Source: QHXW01 sp035297145 (GTDB lineage: Bacteria; Acidobacteriota; Terriglobia; Bryobacterales; Bryobacteraceae). Taken from it: DNA of 64,000 nucleotides. The position numbers were made by a program, and so were the translations under genes. Shown here piece after piece: positions 33,232-43,105 of this stretch (the stretch's first letter is position 1; every line of letters begins with the position of its first letter). The notes under the pieces were generated by a model. The model was not told the origin of the DNA, did no database searches, and saw only the letters and a list, made by a program, of their open reading frames with translations. The stretch is taken from assembly GCA_035297145.1 (NCBI GenBank), contig DATGZN010000077.1, positions 62,001 through 126,000 of the forward strand, in the 5' to 3' direction.

Positions 33232-34643
33232 TGCGAGAAGCGATCTACTTCGCCGCCATGGGCATTTTGACAGCTACCGCCGGCGCACAGGAGCCACCCG
33301 GCTCTCCTATTCCTCCGGACTCCGAGATCCGCAACATTCTAGTGCAACGGATCGATGAGTTTCACCAGAGCGTCGGAATCGTGGTTGGTATGATCGGGCC
33401 GAATGGCCGTAAGGTGGTCAGCTACGGCGCGCTGGAAAAGGGCGACCCGCGCGTTCTGAACGGCGACACGGTTTTCGAAATTGGTTCTGTGACGAAAGTC
33501 TTCACTTCTCTGCTGCTGTCCGATATGGTGCAGCGGGGCGAAGTAGCACTCACCGACCCGGTCTCGAAATACCTCCCTGCCGGCGTCAAAGTGCCCCAAA
33601 GAAAGGGCAGGCAGATCACCCTCGAAGATTTGGCCACTCACACGTCAGGTTTACCGCGGCTGCCCGGCAATCTGAAACCGAAAGACGCCACCAACCCTTA
33701 CGCGGACTATACGATCGCTCAGATGTACGAATTCCTGTCATCGTACGAGCTGACGCGCGATATCGGCTCGCAGTACGAGTACTCCAATCTCGGCGGTGGG
33801 CTGCTCGGCCATGTACTGGCATTGCGCGCTGGCCAGGATTACGAATCGCTGGTCCGCTCTCGGATCACGGGGCCGCTCGGGATGAAGGATACGGGAATCG
33901 CTTTGTCACCCGGGATGAAGGCGCGGCTGGCCGTAGGTCACGACGACAAGCTAAAGCCCGCTGCCAATTGGGATCTGCCCACGCTGGCCGGAGCGGGTGC
34001 GCTCCGGTCCACAGCAAATGACCTGCTGACGTTCCTTGCCGCAAATCTCGGCTACACCAAGACGCCGCTCGCCCTAGCTATGGCCGCGATGCTCAATGTG
34101 CGCAGACCTTCAGGAAACGCCGGCCTGGAGATCGCCCTGGCGTGGCACATCCTGAGCGCAACGGGCGATGACGGCATGATCGTCTGGCACAACGGAGGAA
34201 CTGGCGGTTACCGGTCATTCATTGGATTCAATCCAAAGACGTGCGTGGGGGTAGTTGTTTTGGCGAATGCCGAGACAACGGCGGGAGTCGACGACATTGG
34301 TTTACATTTACTCCGCCCTAAGGCGCCATTGCTCGATGCGAGCGCGTTTCGTCCGCCGAAGGAGCACAAAGAGATCGCCGTAGATCCGAAGCTTTTCGGC
34401 CGATACGCAGGCCGATATGAGCTGGCCCCGAATTTCATTCTGACCATCACACGGGAAGCGGATCACCTGTTCGCGCAAGCCACCGGCCAACCGAAATTCG
34501 AGTTGTTTGCAGAAGGCGAGAAGGAATATTTCTTGAAAGTGGTGGACGCCCAAATCAGCTTCGAAGTGGATGCTGCGGGGAAGGCCAATCAGCTCGTGCT
34601 GCATCAGATGGGGCGAGACATGCCGGCAAAGCGTATCGAGTAG
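33228..34643 (+). CDS. Exported class C beta-lactamase-family serine hydrolase
   Basis: 471 residues with a signal peptide (about 1-20, ending AGA). PF00144-type fold with the nucleophile motif S-V-T-K in IGSVTKVFTS (about 87-96), Y-S-N in YEYSNLGG, and HNGGTGG in place of KTG. The C-terminal ~100 residues form a beta-rich extension (DPKLFGRYAGRYEL) typical of the acidobacterial/EstB-like group. The members include esterases, D-aminopeptidases and lactamases; the substrate is unknown. It is the last gene of the ECF operon. Confidence 0.88.
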   Translation: MMREAIYFAAMGILTATAGAQEPPGSPIPPDSEIRNILVQRIDEFHQSVGIVVGMIGPNGRKVVSYGALEKGDPRVLNGDTVFEIGSVTKVFTSLLLSDMVQRGEVALTDPVSKYLPAGVKVPQRKGRQITLEDLATHTSGLPRLPGNLKPKDATNPYADYTIAQMYEFLSSYELTRDIGSQYEYSNLGGGLLGHVLALRAGQDYESLVRSRITGPLGMKDTGIALSPGMKARLAVGHDDKLKPAANWDLPTLAGAGALRSTANDLLTFLAANLGYTKTPLALAMAAMLNVRRPSGNAGLEIALAWHILSATGDDGMIVWHNGGTGGYRSFIGFNPKTCVGVVVLANAETTAGVDDIGLHLLRPKAPLLDASAFRPPKEHKEIAVDPKLFGRYAGRYELAPNFILTITREADHLFAQATGQPKFELFAEGEKEYFLKVVDAQISFEVDAAGKANQLVLHQMGRDMPAKRIE

Positions 34644-34653
34644 CGCGCTATGG

Positions 34654-35211
34654 CTATTTCGGTTGCTCCGCCGTCGGCTTTAAGTTTCCGTGCTCGACGT
34701 AATTCTTGAGCCGCGTGAGCTGCTCTGTAAGGACGGAATCGACGGGCGCCGCCCAGGTGTTCAAGCCGGCCGGAAAATACCCGCCGACCGCGTAGGTCGC
34801 CACCAGCTTTGTGCCCCCGGCATCGGGAGAGAGATCGACGCTCATGGCGCCCGTAACGGCCAAAGGTTGTAGCGGCCCCAGAGCGCCCAGCATCACCAGT
34901 TTCTCGCCCGGCGCGGCCATCACAACTTCCATGTGCCGGGCCGTGCCCAGGTTCGGCAGCCTCTCGCAGAAGCACCCCGGCGCGCGACTGTCGATGGTCA
35001 ATGCACGAGCGTCTCCGGAGAAAGTGTGTGCCGGGTTCCACCAATCGCCGACGTTGTGCACCAGGCGGCGGTAAACATCGTCCGGAGTGGCCTGGATGTT
35101 GAGCGTGATCTTGACCGTGAATCCGGCAGCGGAGGAATCCGCTACAGCGGCTCGGGCAGAAACCGAGGCGAGAAGAAAAGCAACGGCGGCAAGCAGGCTT
35201 CTGATCATCAT
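34654..35211 (-). CDS. Exported SRPBCC/START-like protein
   Basis: 185 residues with a signal peptide (about 1-22). The mature part begins with a polyketide-cyclase-like strand (FTVKITLNIQATPDDVYRRLVHNVGDWWNPAHTF) and ends with a long helix (VLTEQLTRLKNYVEHG), as in SRPBCC ligand-binding proteins. An exported version is less common than cytoplasmic ones. Convergent with the serine hydrolase (10 nt between stops). The ligand is unknown. Confidence 0.75.
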   Translation of the reverse strand: MMIRSLLAAVAFLLASVSARAAVADSSAAGFTVKITLNIQATPDDVYRRLVHNVGDWWNPAHTFSGDARALTIDSRAPGCFCERLPNLGTARHMEVVMAAPGEKLVMLGALGPLQPLAVTGAMSVDLSPDAGGTKLVATYAVGGYFPAGLNTWAAPVDSVLTEQLTRLKNYVEHGNLKPTAEQPK

Positions 35212-35436
35212 ATGGTGGAGTCTCCAGCTGATTCTGGCAGATTTCGAGGATTTACGTACTCGTCAAGCTGGAAGTCAACCTCGATGATTGTGAGGACGCG
35301 TACCGCTTTGCCCCTTTCCAAAGTCGGGCGATAAACTCAGCGCTTCACCCGCCTCACGCGCCGCAGGAGTTTCCACTCGGGCATGGCGGGAATGCGGAGA
35401 ATCAAGGGTCGGCCTCGCAGCCTTCGGACAACCCCG

Positions 35437-37170
<1,734 letters not shown>

Positions 37171-37295
37171 AGAAAACTCACCAGGCGTTGAATCGCACGG
37201 TTCCTATGAACACAGTTTGATCCGGGTGCTGAGATACGTCAATCCACATAGGTTAGTAAGGGCCGCCTGGGCGATCCCCAATGATTGCGTTGCTT

Positions 37296-38360
37296 TCAGG
37301 CGTGCGCGGCCATCGTGGGCTGATAAACGCAGCGTGGATCTTCGGCCAGATAGTTCCCGGTGAGTGCGTAAGCGCGGGCGCGCGAGCCGCCGCAGATTTT
37401 GGCGTATTCGCAGACGCCGCACTTTCCTTCCCGGTGATCGGTGTCGCGCAGAATGCGAAACAAGCTGGAATCGCGGTACACACTCACGAGCGAGTCTTCG
37501 AGCACGTTGCCCGCGGACACTGGCAGAAAACCGCTGGGATAAATCTCGCCGGTATGCGAGATGAACACGAATCCCCGGCCATCGCTGACGCCGGAGGTCC
37601 TCCACACCACGCCCCGCGTGTTGATGGTTTCCGGTGTGGCCCCGGGCTCGGCCTTCATGCGCTGCGCCACATAGCGGCGGTAGTGCATGGCTTCGGTAGT
37701 CTTCACGTCGAACGGGGCGATTTTTGAGATCTGGTACATGAATTCGAACACGCGCTCGTATTCCTCAGCGCTCAGATCGTCGTCGGCGAGCGCGCGGCCC
37801 GTCACAATGAGAAAGAACAGGCTCCACATACGGGAGTGCACTTCGGCGACGCGCTCCGCCACTTGCGCCAGCTTGTTCACGTTGCGGCGCGTGACGGTGG
37901 TTTGAAACTGCGTGTCAAGCGCGATATCGCGCGCATGGCGCAGGGCGAACATGGCCCTGTCGAAAGTTCCCGGGACACCGCGGAAACTGTCGTGCGTCTC
38001 GGCATCGGGGCCGTCGACGCTAATCGCCATCCGCGAAACTCCGTTTCTCTTGAACTTGTCGATCGCGCTGGCCGTCAGAAGTGGAGTTGCACTGGGCGTT
38101 ATGTTGGTGCGCAGTCCCAGCGTGGCGCTGTAGCGAATCAGATCGAAAATATCGGGCCGCTTCAGCGGATCACCACCGGTGAACACCATCAATGGGTCGC
38201 CGAAGGTGCGGATCTCGTCCAGCAGGCGGTAACCCTGGTCGGTGGTCAGTTCGGCCGGGTTTCGCTCCGGCATGGCAGATGCCCGGCAGTGCACGCAAGC
38301 CAGATCGCAGGCTTGTGTGACCTCCCAAATGACTAGCAGCGGTGACTGGTTAAAGTCCAT
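37296..38360 (-). CDS. Radical SAM/SPASM protein (TIGR04053-like)
   Basis: 354 residues. The 4Fe-4S radical SAM motif is C-x3-C-x2-C in TQACDLACVHCRA (about 15-27), with MVFTGGDPLKRPD as the SAM-binding strand. A C-terminal SPASM segment supplies cysteines for an extra cluster (KCGVCEYAKICGG). The opening DFNQSPLLVIWEVTQACDL resembles the family described as BA_1875/TIGR04053, related to heme- and peptide-maturation enzymes (AhbD/NirJ-like). No peptide substrate gene or heme gene is adjacent, so the reaction is unknown. Confidence 0.88.
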   Translation of the reverse strand: MDFNQSPLLVIWEVTQACDLACVHCRASAMPERNPAELTTDQGYRLLDEIRTFGDPLMVFTGGDPLKRPDIFDLIRYSATLGLRTNITPSATPLLTASAIDKFKRNGVSRMAISVDGPDAETHDSFRGVPGTFDRAMFALRHARDIALDTQFQTTVTRRNVNKLAQVAERVAEVHSRMWSLFFLIVTGRALADDDLSAEEYERVFEFMYQISKIAPFDVKTTEAMHYRRYVAQRMKAEPGATPETINTRGVVWRTSGVSDGRGFVFISHTGEIYPSGFLPVSAGNVLEDSLVSVYRDSSLFRILRDTDHREGKCGVCEYAKICGGSRARAYALTGNYLAEDPRCVYQPTMAAHA

Positions 38361-38484
38361 GGCAGCTCCAAGTTTGTGGCGTATTGAGTTGCAAGCGGTT
38401 AACCACGGACGAAGGCCCTACCATCCCCTGTATTTCCGGGCGAAATAGCGTTGGGTAACGAGCCGGCTAGTACCTAAACCGTGG

Positions 38485-39315
38485 GTGAAAGCACGCAGTG
38501 GGGTGGTTGTCTACCGCAATGTGGCTGGCCAGAGGGCTGTAACCATTCTTGACAATCCCTTGGAAGCGCGGAAAACTATGCGATCAATGCCGGGTGATGC
38601 CCCCAAATTTGCACGATTGCTCGACCGTCTGGAGAAGTTCTACGGCAAACCTAAGCCGCCGTATCCGGCGGACCCGTATGAAATGATTCTGTATATCAAC
38701 TGCGCGTATCCGGCGACGGAGGCAGCCTGCGCCAAGTCCTTTGAGGCGCTCAAGAAGTCGGTTGGTGTGAAGGTGGATGATATTCTGGCGGCGCCGCGAG
38801 AGAAGCTGGCCGCAGTGACGAAGGTGGGCGGCAGCTTCCCCGAGAAGCGCGCGGCTCGCCTCCAAGAAATTGCGGCTATGGTGAAGTACGAGTTCGCAGG
38901 CGACCTGCGGACTGCCTTCAAGAAGCCGCTACTGGAAGCGAGAAAAGCGCTGAAGAAGTTCCCATGTATCGGCGACCCCGGTGCGGACAAGATTCTGTTG
39001 TTCACGAAGACCGCGCCGATCGCTGCCGTACCATCGAATTGCGTGCATGTGCCGCTGCGGCTGGGATTGGGCGAGGAAAAGAAGAATTACGCGGCCAGCT
39101 ATCGCTCGGCGCAGGAAGCGATCGGCGCACGGTTACCCGACGAGTGCAGCGCGCTGATTCGCGCGTATCTATTGCTGAAGCAGCACGGACAGGAATTGTG
39201 CAAGAATTCGCGGCCTCGATGCGACCTATGTCCGGTTTCATCGGATTGCGTGTATTTCAAAAGGACCAAAAAACCGCAGGTCGCGGCCCCGCGCGTTGCA
39301 CCTTCTGTGGATTAG
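38485..39315 (+). CDS. Endonuclease III-like HhH protein with degenerate active site
   Basis: 276 residues. HhH-GPD fold of the Nth/MutY family with C-terminal 4Fe-4S loop Cys239-x6-Cys246-x2-Cys249-x5-Cys255. Aligned by eye with E. coli Nth, the HhH motif LPGVGRKTA becomes FPCIGDPGA (the catalytic Lys is lost) and the VDTH motif becomes VPSNCVHV (the catalytic Asp is lost). It may bind DNA without glycosylase activity, or use other residues. GTG at 38485 gives an extra ~31 residues before MRSMPGDA; ATG at 38578 is an alternative start. Confidence 0.75.
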   Translation: MKARSGVVVYRNVAGQRAVTILDNPLEARKTMRSMPGDAPKFARLLDRLEKFYGKPKPPYPADPYEMILYINCAYPATEAACAKSFEALKKSVGVKVDDILAAPREKLAAVTKVGGSFPEKRAARLQEIAAMVKYEFAGDLRTAFKKPLLEARKALKKFPCIGDPGADKILLFTKTAPIAAVPSNCVHVPLRLGLGEEKKNYAASYRSAQEAIGARLPDECSALIRAYLLLKQHGQELCKNSRPRCDLCPVSSDCVYFKRTKKPQVAAPRVAPSVD

Positions 39316-39400
39316 GCCCTTACGCGGAACGTGCCTTTATTCGTGCTTGAAATCCGTGAGTTGCAGGCATAGAATGCAGGTACAAAGGACGGTGAACGGG

Positions 39401-39739
39401 ATGAAGCTGTCTGTAATGGCACCCCTGTTGGTGCTGGCCGCGGGGGTTCTGTACGCGCAACAGGCCATGCCGCGCATGACGAGCGTTGACCCGGACACAG
39501 GCAAGGCCGGGGACATCATCACGGTAACCGGGGAGCATCTGAGTAAGGGCGAAGTGGTCGAGGTTTATCTGACGGACGGCAAGAAGGACACCAAGGTGCA
39601 GGTGACCGAGCAAGAGGCGACATCCCTGAAAATCAAAATACCGGACAAGGCCGTCGCTGGGCGGTTCGCACTGATGGTCTTAACCAGCGGCAAAGAGCCG
39701 AAGCTGATCGAGCAGCCTGTCAAGGTTAACGTCGAGTAA
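39401..39739 (+). CDS. Small secreted IPT/TIG-domain protein
   Basis: 112 residues. A signal peptide (MKLSVMAPLLVLAAGVLYA, cut about residue 19) and one Ig-like IPT/TIG domain: PRMTSVDPDTGKAGDIITVT, ATSLKIKIPDKAVAGRFALM and a final VKVNVE strand. Exported beta-sandwich domain, possibly surface-located. ATG at 39401 begins the signal peptide; earlier in-frame codons are not favoured. It lies between two unrelated genes on the same strand. Confidence 0.75.
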   Translation: MKLSVMAPLLVLAAGVLYAQQAMPRMTSVDPDTGKAGDIITVTGEHLSKGEVVEVYLTDGKKDTKVQVTEQEATSLKIKIPDKAVAGRFALMVLTSGKEPKLIEQPVKVNVE

Positions 39740-39797
39740 ACGCGCTGGCAAGCCGCCAGCGGCGCCTGCCCATCCTCGCATTGTCCCTCCGAATCCA

Positions 39798-40958
39798 GTG
39801 ACCTCCAGTTCATTTGCATCGACGGACCGGAAGCCTCACGTCGCAGTCATAGGCGCAGGCGCGTTCGGCGGCTGGACCGCGCTCTATCTGTTGCGAAACG
39901 GCGCCAAGGTCACACTGCTGGATGCTTGGGGGCCCGGAAACTCACGCGCGAGTTCGGGTGGCGAGACGCGCATCATCCGTGGCACCTACGGTCCCGCCGT
40001 GCAGTACACCCGGATGGCGGCGCGGGCGCTCGAGCTTTGGCAGGAGAACGAGAGGCGCTGGAATCAAAAGCTGTTTCATCGCACGGGCGTCTTGTGGATG
40101 ACCAGCCCAGACGACACGTTCGAGAAAGCTTCGCTGCCACTGCTTCGCGACGCGGGCATCGGTTATGAAGAGCTGAGCGCTGCCGAGGCGCGCGGCCGGT
40201 TCCCGCAGATCAACTTTGAAAACGTGCAATGGTGTATCTGGGAGCCGGAATCCGGGTTTCTCATGGCACGCCGCGGCTGCCAGGTAGTCCTGGATCATTT
40301 TCTGGCCGATGGCGGCGAATACCGGGAGGTTCCCGTGACGCCCGGGCCTGTTCAGGAGCGCGAGATGAACGGGCTCACTCTGTCCGACGGGACAACCCTT
40401 CGAGCGGATCATTATGTTTTCGCGTGCGGCCCTTGGTTGGGGAAGCTGTTTCCAGAGGTCGTCGGCAACCTGGTTCGGCCGACGCGCCAGGAAGTTTTCT
40501 TTTTCGGCACTCAGGCCGGCGATGCGCGGTACTCGGAAGGACAAATGCCGACCTGGATCGACCACGGCTCGGACTACCTCTATTACGGTGTTCCCGGCAA
40601 TGAGTGGCGGGGGTTCAAGGCCGGTGACGACGCGCGTGGTCCGGAATGTGACCCAACTTCCCAGGAGCGCACGGTCTCCCCGGAGGGGCTGCGCAAGGTT
40701 CGCCAACACGTGGAGTTTCGCTTTCCGGGATTGAAGGACGCACCAGTCGTCGAGAGCCGCGTGTGCCAGTACGAGCAGACGCCGGATGAGAACTTCATCA
40801 TCGATCGCCATCCCGCGGCGGCAGACGCATGGCTGGTGGGAGGCGGCTCGGGCCACGGATACAAACATGGTCCGGCGGTGGGAGAACTGGTTGCGCAACT
40901 GGTTCTGGGCAGGAAGGCGATCGATCCCGTCTTCGGTCTGGCTAGGTTTGCGCGTTAG
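39798..40958 (+). CDS. Sarcosine oxidase-like FAD-dependent amine oxidase (DAO family)
   Basis: 386 residues, GTG start. FAD Rossmann motif VAVIGAGAFGGWTALYLLRNG (about 15-35). The C-terminal part has the monomeric sarcosine oxidase/N-methyltryptophan oxidase pattern CQYEQTPDENFIID, whose Cys is the covalent flavin attachment site in MSOX, and SGHGYKHGPAVGEL. It likely oxidises N-methyl amino acids, releasing hydrogen peroxide. No tetrahydrofolate-linked partners are adjacent. The substrate is inferred at family level only. Confidence 0.88.
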   Translation: MTSSSFASTDRKPHVAVIGAGAFGGWTALYLLRNGAKVTLLDAWGPGNSRASSGGETRIIRGTYGPAVQYTRMAARALELWQENERRWNQKLFHRTGVLWMTSPDDTFEKASLPLLRDAGIGYEELSAAEARGRFPQINFENVQWCIWEPESGFLMARRGCQVVLDHFLADGGEYREVPVTPGPVQEREMNGLTLSDGTTLRADHYVFACGPWLGKLFPEVVGNLVRPTRQEVFFFGTQAGDARYSEGQMPTWIDHGSDYLYYGVPGNEWRGFKAGDDARGPECDPTSQERTVSPEGLRKVRQHVEFRFPGLKDAPVVESRVCQYEQTPDENFIIDRHPAAADAWLVGGGSGHGYKHGPAVGELVAQLVLGRKAIDPVFGLARFAR

Positions 40959-41087
40959 CGGCCTGTCGCATTGAGCTCGTTCGCTCGAAAAAACCGCTCC
41001 CTCTGGTCGCGGCTTTGATGGCACGCGCTTTGCCGAGCCGCGCCCGGAGGAAGCGGTGCTGACGTTCCGGCTTTGGTGGACCGCTGT

Positions 41088-41093
41088 TATAAT
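41088..41093 (+). promoter_or_regulatory. -10 element of the RraA-like gene
   Basis: Perfect TATAAT, 16 nt before the ATG at 41110, so the leader would be about 9 nt. No clear -35. Confidence 0.45.
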
Positions 41094-41109
41094 CGCGCCG
41101 AGAACTCAC

Positions 41110-41844
41110 ATGAAAACCAAATTCCTGTTGCCTGTTCCTGTGGTCGCGATGGCGGCCCTGTCGATCGTGCGCTGGTCGAGTGCTCAGCCCGCTCCCGGCG
41201 ATCCGCTCATCGAAGGTTTCCGCACGGTCGAAGTCGCGTCCGTGGCGGATGCCATCGAGCAGCTCTACGGCCAGCGAGCCCACATGTCGCACCAGATGCG
41301 GCCGCTGTTCATGACCAAGTTCGCCGGCCCGGCTGTGACTGTTCTGCTGAAGAAGGAAGAGCACCACGAAGGCGCGGCTGCTTCCCAAGGCATGCTGGAT
41401 GCGATCGACAACGCTCCCGCGGGATCGGTGTACGTCATGGTCCTCGAGGACGGCGCGGACACAGCGGGTATCGGCGGCCTGATGGCTACGGCCATGAAAG
41501 TCCGCGGGCTCACCGGCGCCATCGTCAACGCCGCCATTCGCGACACGGCGCAAATCCGCCGTCTGCAATTTCCCGTGTTCAGCATAGGTGTGGCGCCATC
41601 TACGTCGATCAATCACTACCGTTTCGCGGGCACGAACGTACCGGTGACTTGCGCCGGCGTCCGCGTGAATCCGAATGACATCATCGTGGCGGATGACGAC
41701 GGCGTCGCCGTTGTGCCCCGCGAGCACGCGGCCGATGTTCTGAAAAAAGCGCAGCAGCTCGACTACACCGAGCACAGCATGATGCCGTTTATTGAAAAAT
41801 TCAAGTCAATTAAAGAGGCGGTGGAGAAGTTCGGGAGGATTTGA
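41110..41844 (+). CDS. RraA-family protein with a signal peptide
   Basis: 244 residues. Hydrophobic N-terminus MKTKFLLPVPVVAMAALSIV, then an RraA/HMG-aldolase-like domain: GGLMATAMKVRGLTGAIVNA followed by AIRD, and VADDDGVAVVP near the end, matching the family's Arg-Asp and acid/metal site. Cytoplasmic members are RNase E inhibitors or oxaloacetate/CHA aldolases; an exported version points to the aldolase or lyase type (inference). A -10 element lies close upstream. The C-terminal helix (FKSIKEAVEKFG) is longer than usual. Confidence 0.82.
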   Translation: MKTKFLLPVPVVAMAALSIVRWSSAQPAPGDPLIEGFRTVEVASVADAIEQLYGQRAHMSHQMRPLFMTKFAGPAVTVLLKKEEHHEGAAASQGMLDAIDNAPAGSVYVMVLEDGADTAGIGGLMATAMKVRGLTGAIVNAAIRDTAQIRRLQFPVFSIGVAPSTSINHYRFAGTNVPVTCAGVRVNPNDIIVADDDGVAVVPREHAADVLKKAQQLDYTEHSMMPFIEKFKSIKEAVEKFGRI

Positions 41845-41922
41845 AGGGCTAAGAAAAAGGCTCCCTTTGATCGCGGTTCAGCTCACCGGTCACGCCCACA
41901 GCAGCCGACTATTCGGGGGCTC

Positions 41923-42795
41923 TTGGGGAACAACGGAGCAGCGAATGGAGTCTGTGAAGAGGTGAGGCAATTTGATAGGCAAAAGTTCGTGCTTACGCTT
42001 TTCCTATTCTGCAGCTGCTCGCGTGCACCGCATATTGTGTATCGGCACTTGACCGATAAGGAACTGGTTGAGCAGTCTCCCATAATCGTTGTCGGCCGGA
42101 TTGAAAAGAAGGAGACGATTTGGGAAGAGCGTGTGCAGCATGGTAGCGAAAACGGTGTCCCGCTCTTTTGGTTTCACGTCAATGTAACAGTCGCCACCGA
42201 GAATGTCCTGCGGGGCGGTCTGAAGGCGTCGCGCCTGGAGTACAGCTATTGGCTTCCGGCGGCAGGAGCGATCGGAGAGTGGAACAGCCCTCTGGAGGGA
42301 GGCCGTTATGTCCATTTCTTACGGCGGGATGGTAACCAGCTTCGATCAGTGGTCGACTTCTATCTGTCCACAATCCCCGTGACAACCGGCCGACATCGCT
42401 CATTCAGCCAAACAGAAGGGCTGCCGCAAACAATTGCCCGACTCCTGTTAAGCCCAGGCGATGATTTTGCTGTCGAACACTTCAAGATTCGGTCTGGCGT
42501 CTCACATGCGTGGGCCTTAATCGGCCCCACGGCAACTGTGCCCCTGGTGGAAGCTCTCGGCGGAAACGGTAACCCTAAGGTTCGAGCACTGGCCTGCGAA
42601 GAACTAAGGGCGGAGGCAACGATATTGCGGGTCGGTACCTATCGCATCTACTTCTACAGCCACGAAACGGCCGACCCGCCGTACGTTCACGTCGACCGGG
42701 ATGCGCTATCGGCCAAGTTCTGGTTAGATCCGGTGAGCATGGCTCGCAATCTGGGGTTAACACGGTCGAATTGCGCAAGGTACAATCGTTGGTAG
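41923..42795 (+). CDS. Putative exported protein of unknown function, fused in frame to a broken DUF4160 segment
   Basis: The first ~225 residues form an uncharacterised protein with a hydrophobic N-terminus (GTG at 41962, preceded by GAAGAG, gives a good signal-like MRQFDRQKFVLTLFLFC) and a late HEAT-like turn (NPKVRALACEEL). The last ~65 residues are a DUF4160 domain (TILRVGTYRIYFYSHE...PYVHVDRD...AKFWLDPVSMARNLG) that shifts frame and ends early at 42795. Whether the fusion is ancestral or comes from a deletion cannot be told. The start at 41923 is TTG; 41962 is the better choice. Confidence 0.5.
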   Translation: MGNNGAANGVCEEVRQFDRQKFVLTLFLFCSCSRAPHIVYRHLTDKELVEQSPIIVVGRIEKKETIWEERVQHGSENGVPLFWFHVNVTVATENVLRGGLKASRLEYSYWLPAAGAIGEWNSPLEGGRYVHFLRRDGNQLRSVVDFYLSTIPVTTGRHRSFSQTEGLPQTIARLLLSPGDDFAVEHFKIRSGVSHAWALIGPTATVPLVEALGGNGNPKVRALACEELRAEATILRVGTYRIYFYSHETADPPYVHVDRDALSAKFWLDPVSMARNLGLTRSNCARYNRW

Positions 42796-42854
42796 CCGAG
42801 AATCGACGAAAGTTCCTGGATGCATGGCATGGGTATTTTGGCACTCGCCGCTGA
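42613..42854 (+). pseudogene. Frameshifted DUF4160 gene
   Basis: DUF4160 proteins are ~80 residues and usually precede a DUF2442 gene. Here the domain reads in one frame to ARNLG and continues in another as NTVELRKVQSLVAENRRKFLDAWHGYFG, ending TGA at 42852-42854. One missing G in the GGGG run at 42753-42756 explains it. The normal start (M-P-T) is replaced by E-A-T, so the gene has also lost its own initiation codon. Confidence 0.7.
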
Positions 42855-43101
42855 TGAGCGTGTATCGTCCGTCGGTTTTCCTGACGAGAGCCTGAGCGTC
42901 GGGCTGATGGATGGGAGGACTATCACCGTTCCCTTGGTCTGGTATCCGAAGCTGCTGGATGCAACCGAGGAGCAACGAAACCGTTGGGAGATTTCCGGTG
43001 GCGGCTATGGCATTTATTGGCCCGATCTCGACGAAGATCTCAGCACGGAAGGGCTGCTGCGCGGTGCGCCTGCTCCACGCCGACCAGTGAGCGCGCGCTA
43101 G
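42820..43101 (+). CDS. DUF2442 protein, partner of the DUF4160 gene
   Basis: 93 residues. DUF2442 features: VGFPDESLSVGLMDGRTITV, PLVWYPKLLDA, ISGGGYGIYWPDLDEDLS and the ending LLRGAPAPR. The family is a small beta-rich protein often encoded just after DUF4160, and the pair has been listed as a toxin-antitoxin candidate. Start is ATG 42820 or 42829, both overlapping the end of the DUF4160 frame. This half looks intact although its partner is broken. Confidence 0.8.
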   Translation: MHGMGILALAADERVSSVGFPDESLSVGLMDGRTITVPLVWYPKLLDATEEQRNRWEISGGGYGIYWPDLDEDLSTEGLLRGAPAPRRPVSAR

Positions 43102-43105
43102 GAAT

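Noticed and set aside
39942..41024. 360-residue minus-strand frame opposite the sarcosine oxidase gene
   Set aside because: Shadow frame; no domain pattern, while the plus frame has the FAD motif and Cys-flavin motif.
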